Below, piece after piece: positions 8,101 through 13,666 of a stretch of 33,606 nucleotides of DNA. The notes beneath the pieces are model-generated. The model saw only the letters and a list, made by a program, of their open reading frames with translations, did no database searches and was not told the origin of the DNA. Source of the DNA: Hymenobacter sp. IS2118 (GTDB lineage: Bacteria; Bacteroidota; Bacteroidia; Cytophagales; Hymenobacteraceae); assembly GCF_000715495.1 (NCBI RefSeq), contig NZ_JNLX01000123.1:1-33606 (forward strand), written 5' to 3'. Numbering within the stretch: the first letter of the stretch is position 1; each line of letters starts with the position of its first letter. A program made the translations under genes and the position numbers.

Positions 8101-8463
8101 CACGAGTAGGTCGCCGGCCCGGCGGGCGGCCAGGCAGGAGTCGTTGGCGAGGCCGTCGGCCGGGGGAATTAATTCATAGCGCCCCGCTTCGCCCGTCTCG
8201 TACACGCGCCGGTAGAAGTCGAAAACCCCGTTGGTGAGGATTTCGGGGAAGTGGGCGCGGGCGCTAATGTTGGGACGCTCGGGCAGACCCGTGCGGCGCT
8301 GGGCGGCGGGGTTGAGGTACGCCACGGCAAAGTCGACCAGCGCGGGGCCGTCCGGGCCGAAGCGGGGCCGCAGCAGGTGGACGGGGCTGGGCGAGACAGC
8401 CAGCAGCTCGCGCAGCAGGGTAGCCGGGTCGGCAAACAGGATGTCGGCGGGGTCAGTTTTCAT
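5188..8463 (-). CDS. Multi-PAS soluble sensor histidine kinase
   Basis: A 1091-residue cytoplasmic histidine kinase without membrane segments. I count six PAS-type modules, each ending in a PAC-like strand such as IDGILVVATDVTEP, NAVLVFNVDVTDRV, VGISIFAFDVTERV and IDGILLFAFEVTEQ. One module (about 320-430) is a PAS_3 type with HPDDLPAI and the W-x-E-x-R-x-R-style run WGYEFRLRGADGHYRW. Coiled-coil segments rich in Q/A/E link them. The transmitter follows: H-box SHDLKAPI with His875, N-box NLLSNALKY near 990, G1 DNGLGL near 1024 and G2 GTGIGLFMVKRM near 1050. The start ATG at 8463 (MKTDPADIL) is preferred because a good promoter lies at 8533-8561, downstream of which the alternative ATG at 8544 would not be transcribed. 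A receiver gene follows. The signal sensed is unknown. Confidence 0.93.
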   Translation of the reverse strand: MKTDPADILFADPATLLRELLAVSPSPVHLLRPRFGPDGPALVDFAVAYLNPAAQRRTGLPERPNISARAHFPEILTNGVFDFYRRVYETGEAGRYELIPPADGLANDSCLAARRAGDLLVVSFSDTADHDRPAAEQALRQSQAAERAARAEAEVQRLRLLNLFAQAPVLMAQLRGPNHFVALANPGYEGVFGHRGIQGRPYREAAPELVAQGFFDLLDRVYQTGETFSATEAPVYVEHANTGTRQLHYYNFIYQATRDAAGAIDGILVVATDVTEPVLSRQQLEAQERHTAQLNQELEARVQARTQEAEATVQRLQRVTESLPSTTFTTDAAGQVLYISPQWHAYTGMAPGTPINEVWPTLIHPDDLPAIAREFGAALAEGRPWGYEFRLRGADGHYRWFASQGVPEPLAAAEAAGRSRQWFGSNLDIHALKQAQQQLEEKDQLLTSILSSIPASVATFKGEDLRFGFFNDMFQRSGQGRAVLGRPAGEVFPEAEAQGFLPLLREVLHTGEPFQAQEVNAHSSDPRTGQQQEMYLDMAYLPLRHGSEPPNAVLVFNVDVTDRVRARQRAEAAQARLLAAAEQAVAQQAAFHRVFEQTPAGIALLREPDHRFEYANPAYQALFPDRPLLGRPMAEVFPETAEQGYLALLDQVYQTSETYFGREVKFTAAPAAGQPPQDTYYDITYQAIREDDRTVGISIFAFDVTERVRARREREIQRQQLESLFREAPAAIAILGGPDFVYELVNPVYVNLLPGRALLGRPIAEVIPELAGTGVVETFEQVYRTGLTNEEKSILVALLNPATGQFEDRYFNYVQQARRDAQGRIDGILLFAFEVTEQVQGRQQALALATELSSANQQLVRTNVDLDNFVYTASHDLKAPIANLDGLLALLRQELPADVAQAPYVAPTLAHMRDAVERFKRTIDQLTDVAKLQKEHDSDLVPVDLAAVIEDVRQDLAPLLKETNAQLTVAVTNFPAILFSEKNLRSVVYNLLSNALKYRHPDRRPHVDVQAHVRADYTVLEVHDNGLGLEAAQLPRLFGMFQRFHSHVEGTGIGLFMVKRMVENAGGRIEVHSQPGAGTTFFVYLPHAPTA

Positions 8464-8532
8464 GGGAAGCAGCAGGGGCCACGGGCAACCGGGAAGAAGG
8501 CGGCCAGGGGCACGAGCCGGGCGGCGAATGGG

Positions 8533-8561
8533 CGAAGATAGCATCCGCTACTGCTGGGCAA
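8533..8561 (-). promoter_or_regulatory. Promoter of the PAS histidine kinase gene
   Basis: On the minus strand, -33 TTG (plus-strand 8559-8561), an 18-base spacer, then TATCTTCG (8533-8540) fit the Bacteroidota promoter pattern with one mismatch in the -7 box. Predicted transcription starts near 8526, leaving a leader of about 60 bases before the ATG at 8463. Confidence 0.55.
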
Positions 8562-9029
8562 CGACCCGGCTTTCAACGACCCTATTACTAACGACGAAAC
8601 CGCAGCGGCCGGAAGCTGCCGGAGCGGCCAGTGGCCTAAGCAGCAACCTGATAACCTAAGCGAAACCATTCTATTGGTAGTAGGCTGACTACTAGCGGCA
8701 TTTCACCTCACCCTTGCTCCCCGCCGATAAGTCCCGATGCGCGGTATGGGGCTATCCGATGCCTGGCACGACCAGGCGGCGTGCCCGATTGGGCCAAGCA
8801 TTGCCCCGCAAGACCGGATTGCGGAACAGCCCCCCACGCACGGGCGGTGCGCGTACTGCGCACTCCCGAATCGGCCCGTTAGGCCAGCGGGACCCCGGCC
8901 CCTGGCAGGCTTGGAGCCGTGGGGGCTTTGATTCGAAGTGAAAACAGGGGGAGGCGACCGATGCGGGGATACGATGAGGTAGAGGCTAGCCGGAATTCAA
9001 GAACCAGCCACATTTTTGAGCGGTTGAAG
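8562..9029. other. Long intergenic region with a foldable GC-rich block
   Basis: There is no convincing protein here; short open frames (for example 8737-8931) have no recognisable motifs. A block at 8761-8927 can form several helices: GCCTGG/CCAGGC (8761-8777), CCGCAA/TTGCGG (8806-8824), and an outer helix of 10 pairs 8828-8838/8918-8927 with one bulged C. The outer helix encloses ACGGGC/GCCCGT (8840-8845/8874-8879), GTGCGC/GCGCAC (8847-8852/8858-8863) and GCCAG/CTGGC (8883-8887/8902-8906). It might be a structured RNA or the relic of a mobile element. GC-rich sequence also forms such helices by chance. Confidence 0.3.
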
Positions 9030-9073
9030 GAAACCCAAACGAGCGGGCCGGGTGGTCTGCTCGTTTAGGTTTC
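9030..9073. repeat. 20-bp stem hairpin upstream of the first GAF gene
   Basis: Bases 9030-9049 pair with 9054-9073 around a 4-base GGGT loop; one C/A mismatch and two G-T pairs interrupt 20 positions. The core ACGAGCGGGCC...GGTCTGCTCGT recurs at 10639-10670 and, weaker, at 4598-4623, where it looks like a terminator. Here no gene reads into it from either side within 500 bases, so as a terminator it would be orphaned. Confidence 0.75.
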
Positions 9074-9126
9074 GGCTTTATTGCAACGGCCCGACGCAAG
9101 CTACATGGGGAGCGTTTTTGGGTGAC

Positions 9127-9134
9127 TATCTTGC
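9127..9134 (+). promoter_or_regulatory. Possible -7 box of the first GAF gene
   Basis: TATCTTGC resembles a Bacteroidota -7 element but lacks one T of the TTTG core, and no TTG is found at the proper distance upstream. Its position 35 bases before the chosen ATG is suitable. The call is weak. Confidence 0.25.
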
Positions 9135-9168
9135 GCCCGTTACTCCCTATCTAGTGCTTTCTGCCCGC

Positions 9169-9894
9169 ATGGCAAACCTTCTCCCAGCTGCCCGGCCCGA
9201 CGACGAAGCTGCCCGGCTCGCGGCGCTACGCGCCTTTGAGGTACTGGCTGCCCTGGCCGAGCCCGTGTTCGAAGAATTCGTCGCCCTGGCCGCACGCCTG
9301 TTTCAGGTGCCAATCTCCCTGCTATCGGTGGTGGAGGACACCGACGTGCACTACCCGGCCACGGTGGGGATGCCCGCCCACATCCGGCAGCCGCGCGCAG
9401 AGGTGCTGTGCTCCACGGCCATCGCGCTGGGCCGGGCCGTGGTGTACCACGACGTGCTGCTGGAGCAACACCCCCCTATTCCGGCCGAGGTGCTGCGAGT
9501 GGCGGCTCAAAACCACGTGCGCTTTTATGCCGGAGCCCTGTTGCGGCTGCCCGACCAACGTCCGCTCGGTACGCTGTGCCTGGTCAACTACGAGCCCCGC
9601 CCCTTCACGGCGGACGAGCAGCGCATTCTGGAGCTGCTCGCGGGGCTGGTTAGCCAAACGCTGGCTGTGCGCAGCCAATGCCGCGCCCACCCGACGGGCG
9701 GCGATGCCCAATGGGTGCACCTGAGCGCCGAGCTGCACGAGGAAATCGGGGCCCTCAACGCGCTGGTGCGCTACCTCAATGCCCGCAATGGGAGCATGGT
9801 ACCCGTACCGACCGCATTTCTGGGCCAGGTGGAAAGCCGCCTGCACGACCTGCAGGACCTGCTCAATGCCCACATTTCGAACAGCAAGCAGTGA
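9169..9894 (+). CDS. GAF-domain protein
   Basis: A 241-residue soluble protein consisting of one GAF domain (about residues 20-175) plus a helical tail. GAF features seen are the helix FEEFVALAARLFQVPISLLS, the strand VVEDTDVHYPATVGMP, the cysteine-containing segment AEVLCSTAIALGRAVVYHDV, and the terminal FYAGALLRLPDQRPLGTLCL followed by PRPFTADEQRILELLAGLVS. GAF domains bind small ligands or chromophores and usually sit beside kinase or cyclase outputs; none is fused here. The C-terminal part (HEEIGALNALVRYLNARNGS) looks helical and could contact a partner. The ATG at 9169 is preferred; the frame extends to 9052 but would begin inside a hairpin. The next gene encodes a second, smaller GAF-like protein, and the histidine kinase gene lies 700 bases away on the other strand. 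A signalling link is inferred only. Confidence 0.85.
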   Translation: MANLLPAARPDDEAARLAALRAFEVLAALAEPVFEEFVALAARLFQVPISLLSVVEDTDVHYPATVGMPAHIRQPRAEVLCSTAIALGRAVVYHDVLLEQHPPIPAEVLRVAAQNHVRFYAGALLRLPDQRPLGTLCLVNYEPRPFTADEQRILELLAGLVSQTLAVRSQCRAHPTGGDAQWVHLSAELHEEIGALNALVRYLNARNGSMVPVPTAFLGQVESRLHDLQDLLNAHISNSKQ

Positions 9895-10082
9895 GCCGAG
9901 CCGAACCACGCGGCCGCTCGGAGCGCACCGGGCCGGGTGAGCAACCAGCATCCCGTAAACAATCAGCACTGAGCCTGGTTCGGCTGGTTACGGTTGCATA
10001 ATTCCGGCACGTGGCCCGCTGACCCGGCGGCCGGCAGTTACTTTGGGTATCCGGCGGCGCACTACCTCTTTTTCTGACCACG

Positions 10083-10571
10083 ATGAATAACACGACGCTG
10101 GACGCAGCAAACACAATGCAGACCGAAATAACCGAATTTACCACGCTGCTGAACCAGCAGGGCGCGCACGCGGCCCTGGGCTACCTTAATCAGCGCACGC
10201 CCCACCGCTACACCGGCCTGTGGCGTTTCGACGGGGACATGCTGCGCAGCGAGGTGCTGTTTGACCGGAAAATGCCCGAGGTGCGGCAGGGAGCCGACGC
10301 ACCGATGGCCGCCACGTATTGCTCGCTGGTGGGCCGCACCGAGGCCCCGGTACAAATTCTGGACGCCGCCGTGGACCCACAGGCGCTGGGCATCGACACG
10401 CCGGTGATTTCCTACTGCGGCGCGCTCGTGCGCGACCGGGAGGGCAAGGCCTTCGGCACGCTGTGCCACTACGACCTGCAGCGCTGCCAGGAGCGCACCA
10501 GCGACCAGCCCCTGCTCACGGCCGCCGCGCAGCTGCTCTACCAGCACCTGCACCCGGCCGATACGCAATAG
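10083..10571 (+). CDS. Small GAF-like domain protein
   Basis: A 162-residue protein that is essentially one GAF-like domain. Typical parts are YTGLWRFDGDMLRSEVLFDR, the cysteine segment MAATYCSLVGRTEAPVQILD, and the closing strands ISYCGALVRDREGKAFGTLC followed by HYD. It resembles the upstream GAF protein in the YCSLV/LCSTAI and GALxR...GTLC motifs, so the two may be distant paralogues. There is no output domain. The first ATG (10083) is used; a second Met at residue 12 is possible. It is 188 bases after the first GAF gene, so separate transcription is possible, and a strong hairpin terminator follows. Specific role and ligand are unknown. Confidence 0.8.
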   Translation: MNNTTLDAANTMQTEITEFTTLLNQQGAHAALGYLNQRTPHRYTGLWRFDGDMLRSEVLFDRKMPEVRQGADAPMAATYCSLVGRTEAPVQILDAAVDPQALGIDTPVISYCGALVRDREGKAFGTLCHYDLQRCQERTSDQPLLTAAAQLLYQHLHPADTQ

Positions 10572-10632
10572 GCCGGGGCGCTGGGCAGTGGACCGGGGGA
10601 TACCAGGGATAGCCACTCAGGCAAGGATGGCG

Positions 10633-10677
10633 CAAACCAACACGAGCGGGCCAGCTGGTCCGCTCGTGTTATGTTTG
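10633..10677 (+). terminator. Hairpin terminator after the second GAF gene
   Basis: Bases 10639-10652 pair with 10657-10670 (14 bp with one G-T pair, AGCT loop). An outer CAAAC/GTTTG helix (10633-10637/10673-10677) extends it. It starts about 60 bases after the GAF stop. It lacks a long T run, but it has the same core as the terminator-like hairpin at 4598-4623 and the hairpin at 9030-9073. Confidence 0.6.
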
Positions 10678-10765
10678 AGGGGTAACCGTGTTACTGGTCC
10701 TGCTTAAAGGCGGGACCAATGCACCGCTTCAGCCAGCGTGGCGGTGATGAAGGGCGGCGGGAAAC

Positions 10766-10876
10766 CTACTGCCCGTTGCTGAGCTCGCCGATGTGCCACA
10801 GGATGCCGGAGGGGTCGTGAACAAAACCCTCTTTACCCCAGGCTTCCTGCCGGATGGGTATGACTCGTATGCCCTC
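10766..10876 (-). pseudogene. C-terminal fragment of a VOC (glyoxalase-like) protein
   Basis: Read on the minus strand, this stretch encodes EGIRVIPIRQEAWGKEGFVH and then DPSGILWHIGELSNGQ before a TAG stop. That is the last beta-alpha-beta part of a vicinal-oxygen-chelate family protein (glyoxalase/bleomycin-resistance type), with the usual ...DPxGxxWHI...E metal-site ending. A stop (TAG) closes the frame just upstream, and at that same point sequence of an IS481-type transposase begins, so the rest of the gene is missing. The fragment is about 36 codons; complete family members have about 120-150. The recognition rests on the motif, not on a database search. Confidence 0.65.
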
Positions 10877-10882
10877 CTACTT

Positions 10883-11132
10883 ACCGGGCAGGTCGAGCGC
10901 CTGAACCGCACACTCAAAGCGACCACGGTCAAGGTTTATCACTACGAGACGGCCGAAGCACTGGATACGCACTTGCATTTTGCAGGTCTATCTGTTCACC
11001 AAGCGCCTCAAAATGCTCAAATGGCTCGCACCCCATGAATTTGTCTGTGCCGAGTGGCGTAATAATCCCAGAATCCTTCACCGAAACCCAACCGTCCATC
11101 CCCTGGGATTATACATGCTGGAGTTTTCGTAG
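10883..11132 (+). pseudogene. Frameshifted C-terminal remnant of an IS481-type transposase
   Basis: The first part reads TGQVERLNRTLKATTVKVYH and YETAEALDTHLHF. After about 10980 the homology continues in another frame as QVYLFTKRLKMLKWLAPHEF, then VCAEWRNNPRILHRNPTVHP and LGLYMLE, stopping at TAG 11130-11132. This is the well-known tail of integrase-type IS481 transposases (QVERxNRTxKEATVK..., RRLKTLxGLTPYE, F..NP.H...GL). One frameshift and the lack of the whole catalytic N-terminal part make it non-functional. Its left edge abuts the VOC fragment within a few bases. No terminal repeats were identified. Confidence 0.75.
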
Positions 11133-11282
11133 TGAGGGGGAGGAAAGCGCGGGAAATCGGCATTGCCTGCGCCACAACCGATTTTTAATATTTTATTTAA
11201 TGAACTTAATAACAAATACTTGCGTGGCTTATTAGCAATGTAGTATTGTCCCGGCTCCGGGTACGACAATTTAAATTCTGAA

Positions 11283-11328
11283 GGCCCCACAAGCTCGTTT
11301 TCTGGTAACAGAGGCCGTTTGTGGGGCC
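11283..11328. repeat. 10-bp inverted repeat upstream of the lactonase gene
   Basis: GGCCCCACAA at 11283-11292 is repeated inverted at 11319-11328 with a 26-base loop. It lies in AT-richer intergenic sequence (11133-11404) between the transposase remnant and the lactonase gene. It could be a terminator for the former IS or a regulatory hairpin. A -7-like CACTTTTG lies at 11369-11376, ahead of the lactonase start. Confidence 0.5.
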
Positions 11329-11404
11329 TGCTGCTGTTCATGGCTCCCGAATACATTCTGTTTCTTGCACTTTTGTAGCTCAACTCCCAAATGCTGTGCT
11401 CGCT

Positions 11405-12595
11405 ATGTTCTTTCCTTTTCCACTGCTCTATAGCCAACGCCTGAGCTGGGGCATTAGCCTGGTAGTGGCAGTCTCGTTAGGTGGCTGCGCGCGGCCCGCT
11501 ACGGGTTTGGCAGCTCAAGAACAGCTGCTGTATGTGGGCACAAACGTGAATTCTGCCGCAGAAAACACGATTTTCCTGTACCGCCTCTCCCCCACCGGCG
11601 TCCTTACGCGGGTGAGCGCTCAGCGCGGCGGGGCCAGCCCCACGTACTTGGCTATGGCAGAGGACCGGCGTTTTTTGTACGCCGTGAATGAAACCCAGAC
11701 GTTTCAGGGGGCGAAGAGCGGCAGCGTCCGTTCCTACGCCGTGGACCAGCGCACCGGCGGCCTCACCCTGCTCAATGAGCAGCCTTCGGCCGGCAGCTCG
11801 CCCTGCTACATCAGCCTCGACGGTAGCGGCAAAGCGGTGCTGGTAGCCAATTATGTTGGTGGCAATGTGAGTTTGCTACCGGTGCTGGCCAACGGCCAAC
11901 TCGCGCCCCCGGCCGCGACCGGCCAGCACGAGGGCACCGGCCCACACCCCAACCAGAACGCCGCGCACGCTCACTGCATCGTGGCCGACCCCACCAACGC
12001 CTATGCCTTTGCCGTGGACCTGGGCACCGACCGGGTGTATCGTTACCAGTTGAACGCGGCCAAGGGCCAGCTCACGCAAACGGCGACGCCCGCTTTCGTG
12101 GCCCGGCCGGGCGCGGGGCCGCGCCACCTCACCTTCCACCCCAACGGCAAGCGGGCCTACCTCATCAACGAGCTGAACTCCACGATTACGGCGCTGGATT
12201 ATGCCGCCGCCGCCGGGCAGTTTAGCGAGCGTCAAACCTTATCGACGCTGCCGGCGGGCTACGCGGAAGCCAACTCCTGTGCCGACGTGCACGTGTCGCC
12301 CAATGGCCGGTTTTTGTACGCCTCCAACCGCGGCCACAACAGCATCGCCGTGTTCAGCATTGATGCTGGCACCGGCACCCTGACGCCGGTTCAGGACGTG
12401 GATACGCAAGGCAAAACGCCCCGCAATTTCACCCTCGACCCCTCGGGCCGCCTGCTGCTGGTTGCCAATCAGAATTCCAATAGCATCGTCACGTTCCGCG
12501 TCGATGCCGAAACCGGTCAGCTCACGCCCACCGGCCAGTCGGCAGAAGTACCCTCGCCGATGTTTCTGCAGGTGGTGAAGGACTTTACCAGGTAA
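11405..12595 (+). CDS. Lipoprotein beta-propeller lactonase (YbhE/6-phosphogluconolactonase family)
   Basis: A 396-residue member of the seven-bladed propeller lactonase family (Pgl/YbhE, Lactonase PF10282). Relatives hydrolyse 6-phosphogluconolactone or other lactones; being exported, this copy more likely acts on extracytoplasmic lactones or has lost activity. The ATG at 11405 gives a signal peptide ending in the lipobox SLGGC. Blade repeats are visible as LSPTGVLTRVSAQRGGASPT, YLAMAEDRRFLYAVNE, PCYISLDGSGKAVLVANYVG, GPRHLTFHPNGKRAYLINEL, DVHVSPNGRFLYASNRGHNS and NFTLDPSGRLLLVANQNSNS. NRGHNSI and HPN...AHAHC match family signatures. It stands alone on its strand and converges on the next gene with a 25-base gap lacking a clear terminator. 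Confidence 0.9.
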   Translation: MFFPFPLLYSQRLSWGISLVVAVSLGGCARPATGLAAQEQLLYVGTNVNSAAENTIFLYRLSPTGVLTRVSAQRGGASPTYLAMAEDRRFLYAVNETQTFQGAKSGSVRSYAVDQRTGGLTLLNEQPSAGSSPCYISLDGSGKAVLVANYVGGNVSLLPVLANGQLAPPAATGQHEGTGPHPNQNAAHAHCIVADPTNAYAFAVDLGTDRVYRYQLNAAKGQLTQTATPAFVARPGAGPRHLTFHPNGKRAYLINELNSTITALDYAAAAGQFSERQTLSTLPAGYAEANSCADVHVSPNGRFLYASNRGHNSIAVFSIDAGTGTLTPVQDVDTQGKTPRNFTLDPSGRLLLVANQNSNSIVTFRVDAETGQLTPTGQSAEVPSPMFLQVVKDFTR

Positions 12596-12620
12596 GGCAA
12601 ACACGGCATTCTGCGGACTG

Positions 12621-13532
12621 CTATTTTGTTCCCGTTGGCTGTTCGCTGGCATTGATTTCGGCGACTACGGCCGTGCTGCCGCCGGCGTCATCGTCGGTCA
12701 CGAGCAGGACTTCCCAATGCCGGGGGCCCAAGGTGCGGCGCACGGCAATGCCCTCCACTTTGCCCCGGTACGGGCGGCCGTCGGGCCAGGCCAGTCGCAC
12801 AAACGTCGCCCGTGGTTCGGCCCCTTCCACCACGCCCACAAACGAGCCCAGCACGGCCCCGTCGAGCACCGCATCCTCGGTATCCTCCACGGAAGCCGTT
12901 ACAAATAGCCGCTCCTGTACGAAAGTGGCGCCCGAAAATCCGGCCGCCCGGTTGTTAATGTAGGGCACTGGAAAATGTTGCGGGGCCGGCACCACGGGCA
13001 CTTTGCTCCCGCCGACCAGAAACCGCAGGCAGTCGGCCAAAGGCAACCGGAACAGCAGCGCGCCTTCCACCTGCCCCACAGTCCGCTGAAACAGCAGCAG
13101 CTCGGCCGCGTTGGTGGCGGCGGCTTCAATATTGAGCACCGCGCCTGCGGGCAGCCGCGCCCGTAACAGTTCGTACAATGGCGCCAGATTTACCCGCAGC
13201 GGCGTGCCGCCCGACACGGGCACGAACCAGCCGGCTTCCCGCGCCGGCGTGCTGCCCGAGCCCAGCGCCAGCACCCCCGCCTGCCCGCTGGGCCAGGTGA
13301 GCGCCGTGAGGGCTTCGAGGTCGGGCTTGCTGATTTTAGGGATGCGGCCGGTGCCAAACTCCGTGCTCTCGAACAGCCGCACCTGCGCCAATACGGCCAG
13401 TGTAGCCGCGTCGAGCAGGTACAAAAATGGCGCGTCGTCGCTGATGACGTAGGCCACGGGGCCAATCAGTTCGATTCCCGAAGCGGAAGGCAGGCCGGGA
13501 ATGGGTTTTTCCGAGCGGATGGTGGCAGTCAT
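12621..13532 (-). CDS. Conserved protein of unknown function (DUF6929-like)
   Basis: A 303-residue protein without signal peptide or membrane segment. The opening PIPGLPSASGIELIGPVAYV then ISDDAPFLYLLD, together with KPDLEALTAL and LALGSGSTPAREAGW, matches what I remember as the Bacteroidota DUF6929 family; I could not check this. The strand pattern suggests a beta-propeller-like fold (IELIGPVAYVISDD, VEGIAVRRTLGPRHWEVLLV, TDDDAG), reminiscent of esterase-like phytase or SdiA-regulated folds that report on stored energy or metal sites. The acidic turn TDDDAGGS could bind a metal. The start ATG at 13532 is the only good candidate. It is convergent with the lactonase gene. Function is unknown. 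Confidence 0.7.
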   Translation of the reverse strand: MTATIRSEKPIPGLPSASGIELIGPVAYVISDDAPFLYLLDAATLAVLAQVRLFESTEFGTGRIPKISKPDLEALTALTWPSGQAGVLALGSGSTPAREAGWFVPVSGGTPLRVNLAPLYELLRARLPAGAVLNIEAAATNAAELLLFQRTVGQVEGALLFRLPLADCLRFLVGGSKVPVVPAPQHFPVPYINNRAAGFSGATFVQERLFVTASVEDTEDAVLDGAVLGSFVGVVEGAEPRATFVRLAWPDGRPYRGKVEGIAVRRTLGPRHWEVLLVTDDDAGGSTAVVAEINASEQPTGTK

Positions 13533-13545
13533 CGGGTCGGGGGTT

Positions 13546-13592
13546 TAGCCATTAGCTTCTGGCTGGTAGCTGTTAGCTTTTTGCTCATTGAC
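13546..13592. repeat. Short TTAGCT-rich intergenic repeat
   Basis: Words of the form TTAGCTTCTGGCTGGTAGCTG recur in quick succession between two minus-strand genes. A similar composition on the other strand (GCTAACAGCTTTCAGCTACT) is seen at 31494-31520 before sbcC. It is probably a low-complexity repeat typical of the genome; no function is proposed. Confidence 0.4.
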
Positions 13593-13666
13593 ATGCAAGC
13601 TGTTCGTAATACGCAACAAGAATCGCGATAAACTTCAAATTATCAGTAGATTAGTTGCTTTTTTGG

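Noticed and set aside
6016..8109. Open frame of 697 codons on the plus strand
   Set aside because: It lies wholly antisense to the multi-PAS kinase gene and reflects its GC-rich third positions; its translation is Gly/Val/Leu-rich without motifs.
8820..8930. Idea that the foldable block is the end of a group II intron
   Set aside because: No domain V sequence or reverse transcriptase was recognised on either strand; left only as a possible search target.
8714..8941. Short plus-strand frames of 64-75 codons between kinase and GAF genes
   Set aside because: No motif, no start context, and the region is better explained as foldable non-coding DNA.
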